This document shows, in pieces, positions 46,082 through 57,048 of a stretch of DNA of 64,000 bases. The notes below the pieces were generated by a model. That model searched no databases and was not told the origin of the DNA. It saw only the letters and a program-made list of their open reading frames with translations. The stretch lies in assembly GCA_037952775.1 (NCBI GenBank), contig JBANAY010000004.1, positions 4,712,001 through 4,776,000 on the forward strand. The letters run 5' to 3'. Origin of the DNA: Clonostachys chloroleuca. Taxonomy: Eukaryota > Ascomycota > Sordariomycetes > Hypocreales > Bionectriaceae. Each line of letters opens with the position of its first letter. Within the stretch, counting starts at the first letter, position 1. Made by a program: the position numbers and the translations under genes.

Positions 46082-46566
46082 GGCTTCGGAATTGAGATCG
46101 TAGCTGTTCTGAGGCTCAATGATGTGATGGGATGGCACGGCAATTGAGTTGGGACAATCAGGACGAGCGCGGGCGGATCTATCACGTGATCTGTCATCAA
46201 TTGGAAGCTCACCATTGGCTGCACCCGCTATGGTGGAGAGCCTCTCGAGGTGGATCACCAAGTACCTCAGTTTCCCAATTGAGTCAGTGAGGATTTCTTT
46301 TACAGGTGCGGAAAAAAAACCCAGTGAAGTGTGTTGCTTCCAGTCAATCATTGCTTCATAATATCGATTTTCAGAATGCAGTCACGGTGATAGAAAAACC
46401 TTATACTCTAACTCCTCCCTTTATGAAAATCTTATTCCGTCTTATACACAACCTTCCAGTAAGCCGGAGTTTCACAAAGCTACCTCAGCCAGCTCAACTC
46501 AGCCTTGATAAACCCTGGCAGTTTTCACTCCCACCAAAAAGGAGAGTTCTGAGTTACTTTAGAAAC
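46082..46566. other. Shared upstream region of NDUFA11-like gene and TRM10
   Basis: 485 bp between divergent start codons. It contains a TCACGTGA palindrome and an open in-frame 5' extension of TRM10, both described separately. Confidence 0.6.
46182..46189. promoter_or_regulatory. E-box palindrome TCACGTGA
   Basis: A perfect 8-bp palindrome with core CACGTG, 101 bp upstream of the complex I subunit start and 378 bp from TRM10. It fits bHLH factors such as Cbf1, which in yeasts influence respiratory genes. Role is inferred. Confidence 0.4.
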
Positions 46567-47670
46567 ATGTCTCTAGCTCCGGCCGAAGGGCCTGCCGAGG
46601 GCAATGACATCCCGGTAGCCAGCGCGCCCGCTTCAGAGAGCACAGGAGTTGACTCACAGGCAGCCAAGGAGGAGCCGCCCATGTCCAAGAACGCCCTGAA
46701 GCGCCTGAGAAAGAAGCAAGAGTGGGAGGACGGCAAGGATGACCGCCGCAAGCGCCGCAAGGAGAAGCGCGCCGAGCAGAAAGTGCGGAAGCGGGACGAG
46801 CGAGACGCTCTGATATCGCAGGGCATCGACCCGGCCAGCCTGCAGCCCAAGAAGCTGCCCTCCGTCATCGTGCCCCTGTCCATCATTCTGGACTGCGACT
46901 TTGAGAAGTACATGTCAGAGAAGGAGCTCATCTCCCTCTCCAGCCAGGTCACGAGGTCGTACTCGGACAACCGGGTGGCGCGGTACAAGGCCTACCTCTG
47001 GGTTGCGGGTTGGCAGGGCAAGCTCAAGGAAAGGTTTGAGACTGTGCTCGCGGACACGCATAAGAACTGGAAGGGGATCGGTTTTGCCGAGGGCGACTTC
47101 GTGGAGTGCGCCGCACAGGCACGGGACAAGATGGCGGCGCAGGGTGGTCAGATGATTGAGCCGCTGCAAAAGAGCCTCGATAGCGAGATTGTGTGGGCTA
47201 AAGATGAGAGGGATCCTTTCCCACTCCCTGATCCCGAGCCGGAAGTGAGAGAGGAGCACAAGAACATTGTCTACCTGTCCTCTGACTCCCCCTACACGCT
47301 GGAGCGATTGGAGCCCAACACGAGCTATGTCATTGGTGGTTTGGTAGACAAGAATAGGGAGAAGGGACTCTGTTACCGGCGCGCAAGAGAGCGAGGGATC
47401 CGGACAGCCAAATTGCCCATCGGCCAGTACATGCTGATGCAGAGCCGCCAAGTCCTGGCGACGAATCACGTTGTTGAAATCATGCTAAAATGGTTAGAGA
47501 CAGAGGACTGGGGCCAGGCCTTCACAAGTGTCATCCCAAAAAGAAAAGGTGGAAGATTGAGGGATGAACAGGCAGATGGGGAGTCAGAGGAGGACAGAGG
47601 CGAAGAGGCTCCGGAGGACGAGGTCGCTGCACAGGTTGAGGCCCACAATGAATCTGAGTCGAAGTCATGA
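46567..47670 (+). CDS. TRM10: tRNA (guanine-9-N1)-methyltransferase TRM10
   Basis: A single exon of 367 aa from the ATG at 46567 (context AAAC before the ATG). A basic coiled-coil region (KNALKRLRKKQEW...RRKRRKEKRAEQK) precedes the SPOUT methyltransferase fold. Core segments are SIILDCDFEKYMSEKELISLSSQ, YLSSDSPYTLERLEPNTSYVIGGLVDKNREKGLCY and RTAKLPIGQYM...LATNHVVEIMLKW, where the Asp of GGLVD is the proposed catalytic residue of the family. The C-terminus is acidic. It methylates G9 of tRNAs. The frame is open upstream to 46306; an ATG at 46423 would add 48 basic residues that resemble a mitochondrial presequence (see findings). TRM10 ends only 110 bp from the PRI1 stop codon on the other strand. 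Confidence 0.93.
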   Translation: MSLAPAEGPAEGNDIPVASAPASESTGVDSQAAKEEPPMSKNALKRLRKKQEWEDGKDDRRKRRKEKRAEQKVRKRDERDALISQGIDPASLQPKKLPSVIVPLSIILDCDFEKYMSEKELISLSSQVTRSYSDNRVARYKAYLWVAGWQGKLKERFETVLADTHKNWKGIGFAEGDFVECAAQARDKMAAQGGQMIEPLQKSLDSEIVWAKDERDPFPLPDPEPEVREEHKNIVYLSSDSPYTLERLEPNTSYVIGGLVDKNREKGLCYRRARERGIRTAKLPIGQYMLMQSRQVLATNHVVEIMLKWLETEDWGQAFTSVIPKRKGGRLRDEQADGESEEDRGEEAPEDEVAAQVEAHNESESKS

Positions 47671-47780
47671 CCAGTTGTATAAACATTACTCCATATACGC
47701 TCTCCAAATATATCCCATAAGAGCCGAATGCCACGGACAATAATCATAAAATACTTCTCACACATGTAGTATTCGGGAGT

Positions 47781-49443
47781 TTAAAACTCCATCGAGTCAT
47801 CTTCCCTCTCCCGTTTTACCGAGACATCCTTCTCGTCTTTTATGATGCCATTGATGAACAATCTGAACTGCTCAATGTACGGCTTCAAGCTCGTTTTCTC
47901 CCAATCGGCAATACCTTTTGATTGCTCATCGTCGCCCCCTGTCCACGAATCAATCTCGCCCAGCAAAAGCTGTACTGTTGGAACCTCAAAGGGGTCAAAC
48001 TCCTCGAGATTTTTAACGTCGATCGGGACACACACCCTGCCTGTCCCGGGGTGAACGGCAAATGGAGTTTTCAGCAAGTGATCCATCCTCTTACTGACGA
48101 GGACATCGAGTCGAGGGTATGTGTACTCCAGCACAATGTCTTGCTTAGCCTCAAGCAGGGCTTTAGAGTCCAGGTTCTTGCTTGCACCTGTCTTCGCAAC
48201 AGCATCAATGTCGGCCCACTTCGACGTTGAAGTCCGTCCCGGAGCAGCATCCCACTTTCTCTTGAGAGACTCGTTAAGGGTTTGATCCGGGAGAAGCTGA
48301 AGAAGCTTCTTGGCCTGATCATCTGTGCTCCAGGGGTCCTGAGCATCCAAGATGTCTTCCTGGAAGTGACCTCGGAGAATTTCAAGACTTCGTCTAAAGG
48401 AGGAAAGTCAGCAACTTCTCGTGCAACAAAAAAGCAGGTCAAGACATACGAGATGTGTGGATGAAGCGGCCTTCTCACATTGACCTTCTTCACAGCCTGT
48501 GCGCCACCACTCAAGAGCTCCAGATACCCCACGATTGCCTTTCGCTTCTGGTTGTCCAGATTGCGTGCTCTCTTATCGCACACCCAAGCGTGGGCACCAC
48601 GACGTCCTGAATAAACCCACATGATGTGCTTGAAGCCAAAGTCTTCTCGCAACGCAAGATCTATGACCTTGATGGACATTGTGATGAACTGCCAGCACTT
48701 GTTGCAGATCTTCGTCTTGGCGCAGCAGGTACGGATCTCGTCGTAATCCGTCAAATCGATATCGAAACAGAGTTCCTTTCCAACCGGCTGGAACTTGCTG
48801 GTGTTCCGCAACGTCTTCTTGTCGCGGGGGCTAGTGGTGTATACGGCGCCGATTTCGAATCGAGTCGGAACAAGGCGGATGACATCCTTTTTTAATCTTT
48901 GAAGTTACAGGTTAGACAAAGTTCAATGAGCTGGATGATCAACAACATACAAATCTGCGTTGGCATAAGACTGGAAACGCGAGTACGCATCGTTCTGAAG
49001 GGTAAATGCGAATTCTCGGTGAGTCCAGTCGTTGGTCGGGGTCGGGCCGTGGTTGAGCCACTGGAAGAGGTACCGCCAGGGAAACAGACGCTGGTAGAAA
49101 CTGCGCATGATTTCGGGGTCGGATGCTTTCGCTTGTGACAGATCGCTGTGCTTGCATGTTAGGATTGCGGTCAAGGTCGGCTGCACATGAGCGAGTGGCA
49201 GACTCACCCTGCGGATATTGGGGCAACCGGCGGGGAACTGGCAGGCGGCTTGGCTGAGCTTGAGAATTCATCATCAGAATCCATATCGGCAAACAATTCT
49301 TCCAGCTTAGTTTTGTCCTGGGCAAGATCCGTGTCCTTCTCTGCCATGTCGACGTCATTGCCATTTGCTACCTGGGCGACGTGGCCTGGAATAGCGGCAT
49401 TGTCCTCCATCGGCTCATCCTTAATGGCCTGTGGAGATGACAT
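47781..49443 (-). CDS. PRI1: DNA primase small (catalytic) subunit
   Basis: Exons 49443-49208, 49145-48951, 48896-48450 and 48393-47781 give 496 aa. An acidic N-terminal extension of ~75 residues precedes the archaeo-eukaryotic primase fold. FYQRLFPWRYLFQWLNHG is followed by the catalytic metal site in CFDIDLTDYDEIRTCC, the zinc-binding cysteines of RTCCAKTKICNKCW, and WVYSGRRGAHAWVCD, which contains the nucleotide-binding Arg and His. The C-terminal part closes with QLLLGEIDSWTGGDDE and an acidic tail. With the large subunit and polymerase alpha it makes RNA primers for DNA replication. No frame break in this essential gene. Two MCB boxes lie 118-142 bp upstream of the start. Confidence 0.95.
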
Positions 49444-49560
49444 TGTGTCTGTGGGTTCAGAATGTGGCATTATAGATCACAAAATCGAGGTTGAGAGGTG
49501 GTTTTCGCCAACCAAGAAGTATGCTTGCATACCAAATCGAGGTTGAGGTGGGAGGGAAAG

Positions 49561-49585
49561 ACGCGTCTGAGCGCGACAGACGCGT
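49561..49585. promoter_or_regulatory. Pair of MluI cell-cycle boxes upstream of PRI1
   Basis: ACGCGT occurs at 49561-49566 and 49580-49585, with another GCGCG core between them. The first lies in the 8-bp palindrome GACGCGTC. Paired MCBs are the classic arrangement at MBF-driven replication genes. Confidence 0.65.
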
Positions 49586-50122
49586 AAAGCGATTTTTGGC
49601 CCCGCGATCCACCCGCCCAAGCGCTGATGAGCCACCCACTGGCCAATTGCTATGAAAGTAATGGACTGCATTATCAATCACTAGAGGTGAGCAGTAATAA
49701 ATATGCATCTTGTTTTTATCATCATCATCTTCTAGAGACAATTGTATATTCGCATCATCTCTAGGACCTCCAACCGCGTGGCTAATGGTGTCGTAGCAAT
49801 GTTGGTCCTAATACCAACTCTGGAAAGTCGAGGCACACCAATAAAGCTCCCAATAATATGTTTCATAGGTCAGGGCTCAATGAAGTTTATCCAATGCTCC
49901 GAATTTGGTAAATTTACCTGGCGTTGCATCCAGGTTCCAGCAATCCGCCGAAGCCTCGCCAGCCAAAGCCGAGACCCATGCAGGCGCTGCAGTACAGGGA
50001 CACACTGTGAAATGCGAATGGCGAAACCAGACTAGTAGATGTGCTTGAACCAGGCCGAACTGCTGCCTCTACCAAGCGCAGACGTCCAGCGCGGGAAAGC
50101 CGCCTAAACCCACTCCCCTACA

Positions 50123-50136
50123 TCTCTCTCTCTCTG
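50123..50136 (+). repeat. CT dinucleotide microsatellite
   Basis: A short run of about seven CT units in noncoding sequence. Confidence 0.7.
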
Positions 50137-51827
50137 AGGGCCTCGACTGTTCTAGGCTTGCATCTATCGAAGCACGCAGCACGCCACTAGGTGGGTGAGC
50201 CCCGTATTCATGTTCCTATGTGCCTCTGACAGCCGCCAGGCTGATGGTACGTGGGATTTAGGCGGCGGCCCTCACCAGGCCAAGTCTCAGGTACGGTTAT
50301 CGCAAGAAGCCAGGTGTGCTTTATGAAATTATGATGGGAAAATAAGAGTTCGGTCTCGATTGTTCGCATCAGGACCTAATTCGGTAGCGATCCGTTAGAC
50401 GACTTACTATAAAGAGATGGGCCTGTCTGGACCATCTAGCAGGAGCAAATCTGTCGTCCTTCATCTTTTACGGCTTCTCGTGTGCTCTAGCCAGGTTCTA
50501 CGCCCCCTGGAATGCTTAAATTGAGGGTCCTTGCTGCGGACCGCACAGTAGTCTGCTCTCTATTTCCAAGCTTGCCTCCTACTCGTGAACCTTACACCCT
50601 GTCGACCTGTCATAGGTTGATTAACCATCGTATCGAGGTATATTGGGGAGCGGTGAGCGCGCCTTCAATCCGCAGTTATTCCCCCTACAGAGTGTCCTAT
50701 GAACCCAGCTTCACTACAAAAAAAAGGATGCAACGTCTTTACGTAGCAATAAGGGTATAGAAAGTGTGTGTGCAAGGTGTATCGATATCGCACGTATCAG
50801 AAAGTACCGGTCAGTTACATCAACACCACGACGTGACATCCACCACAATGGCCCACCAAAAGACGCAGAATCTAAACAAATCATTACACTATGATGCAGG
50901 CACGACGCCCGTTGTGTGCTCCAGGCCCCGGGTTACCTGTAGTTGCATAGCATGGCCCTCTCAACATACCCCTCCCCCTCCCCTCCCAAGAAATTCCAGA
51001 TTTCAAATCGACCACTGTAGAACGAGTCTAGAACACCATCGACCTGCAACCTGTGTACCAGGAGTTGGAACTCATGGGCAGGGGGTGGCCTGGTCTGACT
51101 TCATACTGGGCTATTTCTATTACCATGAATAATACTTTAATCGATCGCCCGCTAATGCTTTTTCTCTTCCATTTCATTCCCGTGGCGGATGCGGCTTTGA
51201 GCTATCACCTCGCTGTTGCAAACAAGATGCAGCCTCGTCACGTCAGCCATCTCGTCGCTCACCTACTTCTTCTCGCACCCGGCGCCGATACACTGCATAT
51301 GTAGCCGCCAGACAATGCCCTCATGCTGCTCTACAGGACATGTACCAGGGCCTTCGCTTGCAAGAGATACATGCTTGATTCTCGGCTATGCGGATGTCCA
51401 CCTCGGCAGCTCTTGGTAGGTTTTACCCCTGTGCACTGAGTTCCAGACTCTGGTGGCACATGCAACCTCACAATCATTGGCACAAATTTGTGTTAGGTCT
51501 GAATTTGATGCTTTCCAATTCAAATGTAGCCTGCACCCCGGTTCTGAGTATCCAGTTTTCTCTTCGACCAAACTATCCATTCATTCTTCCCTCGACATTG
51601 ACAAAAAGGCCACTCGGTCGGTCTCTCGCAGCCTACCAAGTAATCCAAATTTCGAACCAAGCCCGTCCCGACCCGCACATGAACATTAAAAATATAGACT
51701 AAATCAGTCTTCTCCGATCATCTCATTCACCATTAATAACCCAGTATTGCCAACGCCACACCGCTCCCATATATCCAAGAGAAGAAATTCGATGCGCCGA
51801 TATACACGTCTAAACATGCTGATTACC

Positions 51828-53994
51828 CTAACACGAGTAAGTGCTCTGAGGGTTGAGTCTCTGGCGCTTTTCGGGGGGCTTTCCACATCAGACAGTCGCC
51901 CAGAACTGGAGTCAGCCGAATGCAGGTTGGCTGAAAAGCCTTGTGGTCGGTGGCCAGTTGCCATGGCATATTGGCCACTTCCATTCAGCAAGCCAAAGTT
52001 TTGCTCCAGTCCAGAACCCATGGAGGGCTGCTGTATTTGTCCGGGTGACCAGTTGGACCCGGCGGTACCTGAAGGGGGTGTTGGTGATTCAAACTTAATC
52101 GACGTTGAGGTGTTTAAATACGGACCACTACCCATGAAATATCCAGCACCCGATCCAATTTCACTCTCCTGAGGAGGATTCTTCATCAAGTGGCTCAAGT
52201 GGGTTCTGACCGATTTCCACATTCCCTCCTTGGTGAAGGGCTTTGCCAGCACGCCATTCATACCTTTTGAGTGCGTTAGCTTTCTGGATCAAGTTCACGG
52301 TCAGTCAGATCAGAGTGTTTCACAACGCACCATGTTCAAAGTAACCGTTGACTTCTTCTGGTCGAATGTTCGACGTCATAGCAATGATCGGAATAGCAGG
52401 GTGGCTTTGGCGAATATACATTGTGGCGGAAACACCGTCCAGACGGGGCATGATGATATCCATAAAGATCATATCGAATTGGCGGCTGAGACTATTAATG
52501 CGAGTATATGCATCGGCGCCATTTGACTAGCACCTTGCGTTAGCCCAACACTTGGAAAAAGAAAAAAAGCCATAGAGGCGTTTCCAATTCCCAGGAAAAC
52601 GCGCATCACTTACAGCATGCTCAACTTCGCAACCCATGGACTTCAGGAACTTTATACCAATCTTGGCACAGATAGGGTCGTCTTCAACAAGGAAAACCGA
52701 AGGCTTTCGTGGACCCCACATGGCATCTGGCTTTTCAGTCTGTGTTGGAGCTGGCGCCATCGTGGGTGCCTGTGGCTGGTCACCTAGGACGCTGGCGTTG
52801 ACATCGCTAGGCATGGCGTAAGGAATCTTGTGAATGTGATCAGAGTGGAACGGATCAATTCCCACAGTCTGCCCGACAGGGTAAACTGGATAGCGGGTGA
52901 TGTCGTGCATCGGATCGTTCATCAAGGGAAGCGATGTCGGCGTGATCATCGCAGATGAATCTGTGGGTGATCCGTAGACATGTTGCTGTAATCGCTCCAG
53001 CTCACGGTCGGTGACAGAATCTGTGCTCACGCTCGAAAGAAGTTCACGAGCCCTCCTGAGCTCGGGTACTGAGGCATCATCCGCATCACTTGCCCGTCCA
53101 TTTGAGTTGATCGTCTGGCTGATGATAGGCGTACGCTGGTTGTCGTTGTTGTATGGCGTGAGGTAGTTGAGCATTTCATGCTGCGCTGCTTTTTGAGCAT
53201 TGATGATCTTGGTCAACGTAAGGACTTCGTTAACCAGAATCTTGTTGGTCTGAGAAACTTCCGTAAACAACTCCTGGAGCTGTTGGACCTGCTGCTGCGT
53301 GGCTGCCAATTGTTCGGACATGACGCTGATATGATGGTTGGTAGTGAAATCTTCATTCACCTGCTGCTTCCTCGGAGCCGGAGCCTTTCGTCGGATGTTA
53401 TCCAAGTCATCTTTGCTATCGATCTTGAAGTACGGGTGCTTGAATTCCAAAACCTATCCCAAGATATATCAGCGCTGAAGCCTCCCATTAGAAGGTGTAG
53501 CGTTCCCGACTCACATTTCCAAGAGGAGAAGAATTTTCGCTATCGCTTGAGGGCTTGACTTTGTGGAAATCGTATTTATTCAGCTGTCGAATGAAACTTG
53601 ACATGTTGCTGTGCTTGAAGTGTTTCGGGAGGATGGATCGAGTGAACTTTTCGCCCTGTCGCAGAAGTCGTGTCAGAATCCCACTAGTATATAAATGAGT
53701 TTGATGCTGGCGACGAGCAACGCACCTCGACGACGACAAACGTGTCGCCGTCCTTTCCCCATCTAGCGACATCTTGGTGTGAAGGGTCTTCGAGCATGCT
53801 GTCGACGTATTAGAAAAGAACGATCCGGTTCGAGTATGGAGGCAAGTAATATTCACCGAAACAATTTGCGAACCTAGGCGGGCCGTGTTAGTTGAATGTG
53901 CATGCTGGACCGACAACATGATGTCTCTGCGACTTACAAACTCGCTGGCATTGTTTCCGCCCCCCGTGGCGGTAGCCATCTCGGGGTTCGACAT
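51828..53994 (-). CDS. SKN7: Skn7-type transcription factor and response regulator (frame broken at 51873-51878)
   Basis: Seven exons: 53994-53938, 53873-53857, 53798-53726, 53655-53515, 53453-52614, 52526-52331 and 52263-51828, for about 586 aa after one base is restored. Residues ~19-105 form a heat-shock-factor-type DNA-binding domain (FVRKLFRMLEDPSH...NMSSFIRQLNKYDFHKV), followed by a Gln-rich coiled coil. The receiver domain starts near residue 347 (PSVFLVEDD); the phosphate-accepting Asp is near 399 in FMDIIMP, and the conserved Lys is in LAKPF. Skn7 is the nuclear output of an Sln1-type histidine-kinase relay and acts in oxidative- and cell-wall-stress responses. A run of six C (coding strand) where seven fit shifts the last ~17 residues; without the shift the protein ends EKRQRLNPQSTYSC at 51828, with it an unrelated tail runs to 51704. 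Exon 2 is 17 nt. Confidence 0.93.
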
Positions 53995-55154
53995 GGCGCG
54001 AGAAGCTTGCTCGGCAAGCTGAGATGACCTCTAGTAAGGCTGCTGGATCCCGCGACAATGATCGACCAAGGTTACGGACTTGTCGACGACGGTGCAGTCG
54101 AGTGCCTGGGCTGGAAGAGGTCGCGGCCGGGATTGATTTCGTCGCAAGGTACGTACTACCGCGCGGGAATCGAGGGTTCGAGATGGCCAAGAAACTAGCG
54201 GTCGCGTCGAAGTCGCAGGCTTCAGATCTACCAGTGGGAGAAACCAATACAGCACAATGCAGGAGTCTCGTGGGTGCAAATGCAATTGGCTAGGCGACAG
54301 ATGGATAATGCTGTATATACAAAAGAAGGCAGGATAGATACGTTCTGTCTCGAAGCGGACGAGGTCCAGTGGATGAACGGGGGGAGAAGAGGGATTGGCC
54401 AAAGGTGGTGGATCGGGGTGGGACGATGGACGGGCGTGCTTGATCAGGATCAATTAAAGCTAGGCGGAAGGTACCTTCTCTGCCTGCCTCCCTGATGCTT
54501 GCTGTGCTGGCGGAAGGGGGAGAAGCCGTTTTCGAGTTAGCCACCTCCCTTTCCCCCAAACGTGAGTGGTAGGAAAAAGCTTGCAGCGATGATCCCCCCT
54601 TGCGACTTCGGGTTTTTTCCCTCGTCGCCTAAAGGACTAGCACCGTTCAAAGAATGCCGGTTACAAATTAGTCCGTCACCTCAGTACGCATTACACTTTA
54701 GGTTCTAATCAAGAGCGGAACTGCTCGGTCAGTCGGGATTGCATCATGATTATTGTTGGGAGTCTTCTTTCTTTGGCCTGCCGCGTTAATCGTCCCAGCT
54801 GGACGGCTGCATTGCGACTCTTCGGCTTCCAATTTGCCGGGAAAAGTCACTATTGGAATATAGGCGTCTGCTCAACTCAACGCACTAGGCCATCAACCCC
54901 GGCCATCGCCAAATACTAGATAACCTATTATGTGTCCGTTCCCGAAGGCGCCATCGGGATGCCGCACCACACCCTGATTGCGAGATAGCGAGGCGGGAGT
55001 TGGGAAGCGTGTCTCTCCAGCGCGATGCCCAGGGGGAGCGGCTGGGTTAGGAGAGGAGAGCAGGTAGCGGCACAGACTGATAGATCACCCCAATCAGCGA
55101 TCAGATCAGGTGGGCGCAGGACTGTGCGGTACAGCCGTTCGCACAGACCAGGCA

Positions 55155-55297
55155 AGTACCTTGCAAGACGGGCCAGAGTACCTCGGCCAGGCAGGTACTT
55201 GGCTTGCGCATGCGCTGGGTGGTGGGGATGGCACTCTGAGGTACCCGACTAAGCACATCGGCCACTAGAGCCATTTAGCCATGGCCTCCGGTACCTG
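55155..55297. repeat. Cluster of GTACC/GGTAC motifs with short stem-loops
   Basis: Five occurrences of (A/G)GTACC or its complement lie within about 145 bp (near 55156, 55180, 55195, 55241 and 55291). Two neighbours form an AGTACCT ... AGGTACT hairpin with a 9-base loop. Such GGTACC-rich clusters occur in Sordariomycete intergenic DNA; function unknown. Confidence 0.5.
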
Positions 55298-56776
55298 GCC
55301 TCTGCGTGCGAGCCTACCTAACCTAATCTTCTCTCTGTCAGAACTTGCACATTCAGAAGCCAGATGACACAATGTTCACGTATGCAGCACTAAAGGGCAT
55401 GAGGAGGAGCGGCAGCAAGAGTATCGTATGACACAGGCGTTGACAGGTCTCACTGTTTCCACGAGCAATGCCGGGACGCCACCACAAGGAGAGTCAAGTG
55501 ACAGTATGAAGTTTGATGCCCAGCTCGAGACAAGGGGGCCCAATGGGGGGCATGGATAATGTCCTTCTGCGAACCAGCCTCCAGACCTCACAACCTGCCG
55601 CCAATCAGCAGGTTGCAAGCTATGGAGATACGGCGATAGGATTTCAAACCTTGAAGGTCGACGACAGCCAGCTCGTTGCGTAGTACAGATGCGCGGGTGG
55701 CCGGCAGGAGGGGAAAGACTGGAGGATGTGCAAACAGCAGGGGTTTGAGTTGATAATTGCAACCGGCTATCGTGGCCCGCGCCTGTGCTGTGAATGTCTT
55801 AAGGGAAGAATGCAAGGTCTATGTCACTGCCACAGACAGGGACAGACTGCCCTAGCGTCTGCGTTGATGGAAGCTTCTTTCGCCAGCCTACGCGACTCAT
55901 TTCTTATGTGAGGCCAAAACTGCCATTTCATCTGAGATACCGCGAGACGGGTGTCTCATCAGAGGTCGAGGAAGCGGTAGGGCAGACACGCACAGCTATT
56001 TAGGGCCACGGTTGGACCCTGCTGTCTCTCCTCATATATATTGTTTTGCTTTTTGCCGTTGCATCAAGGAGGCCCGCCCACACGGCTGCACAGAAACACG
56101 AAAAGGGATATCACTTCGGCTGATGTTCAGCAGGGCAAGGTTGTTTTCTTTCCTCGAGGCGATCCCCCATCTGTGTTGCAACTGAGCGTGCCCACGGATC
56201 TAGCCGTAATTCACCATGGTCTATAACAGGGGTTCCCAGTATCCGACGCGCTGGGAAGCCCGATGAGACGCCAGAACACAGATTCAGGTTGCAAGGGTAG
56301 GGCTCAATACGATACGCACATTCATGTGCAATATTGATCCGTCGTTTCTTATAATTGTTTGCGCAAAAGCAACGGGTATCCCCGTGGACCTGAGGAATGA
56401 AGCTGCGCCAGCGAGGCGCAATACTCCATCCACGCGGTCGTCGACCGGAATGCGAGCATGGAGCAGGGTACAGAATCACCCTCACAATGATCGCCACTAA
56501 CGATTAAGTCTTACATGGCCTTGGGGTGGGAGAACGGGGGGCGCTTAGGGAGGGTGGCTCCTTGTTTAGTGCTCAACAGCCTTCCTCAATTCCCGTTTGG
56601 GCCTTTTAGTTACCATCCAGGAGACATTATGGCTAGCGTCTATACCCAAAATTTTCTCCTATGCATAGAGGGGCGCAGTGCAGTCTGGGAGTCCCGGGAT
56701 TCGCAATACGTGGAGGGCTCCAACTTCCCATTGCGATCAAATGGCCGATCACTTAGCTCAGCTCTCAGCTGGGCTC

Positions 56777-57048
56777 ATGGGCAACCTGGTTGAAAAAAAA
56801 AAGTATGAGACGCTAAACCACCACTGGAGCGAACTCTCACCCTTACACCAGGTAGGTATTCATATCGAGATTTACCAACTGTCTGGGAATCTTTATAAGC
56901 TCCAAAAAACAATAAGAAATATTTCAAAGCAGGAAATTCCTTATAAAGCTTTTTTCTAAAAGAATCAGAATTATTTTACTATATCTGGTGGTTAGAAAGG
57001 AGCCTGTCAATTTGGTGTCTCATCCTTTTTTCAACCCACTTGATGGGC
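56777..57048. mobile_element. MITE-like element, copy 2 (degenerate)
   Basis: The right end at 57017-57041 contains TCTCATCC, a T6 run and CAACCCACTT, identical to the right arm of copy 1. The left end (about 56783-56811) is a decayed inverted match with TGGTTGAAAAAA and TATGAGACGC. ATGGGC occurs at 56777-56782 and 57043-57048 and may be a decayed target-site duplication. The core is AT-rich and unlike that of copy 1; no coding sequence. Confidence 0.65.

Larger units (their letters stand above)
49444..51827. other. Intergenic between PRI1 and SKN7
   Basis: About 2.4 kb between the PRI1 promoter and the 3' end of SKN7. A (CT)n microsatellite lies near 50123-50136. Several short frames (for example 50764-51132) lack any domain. 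No gene is supported. Confidence 0.5.
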
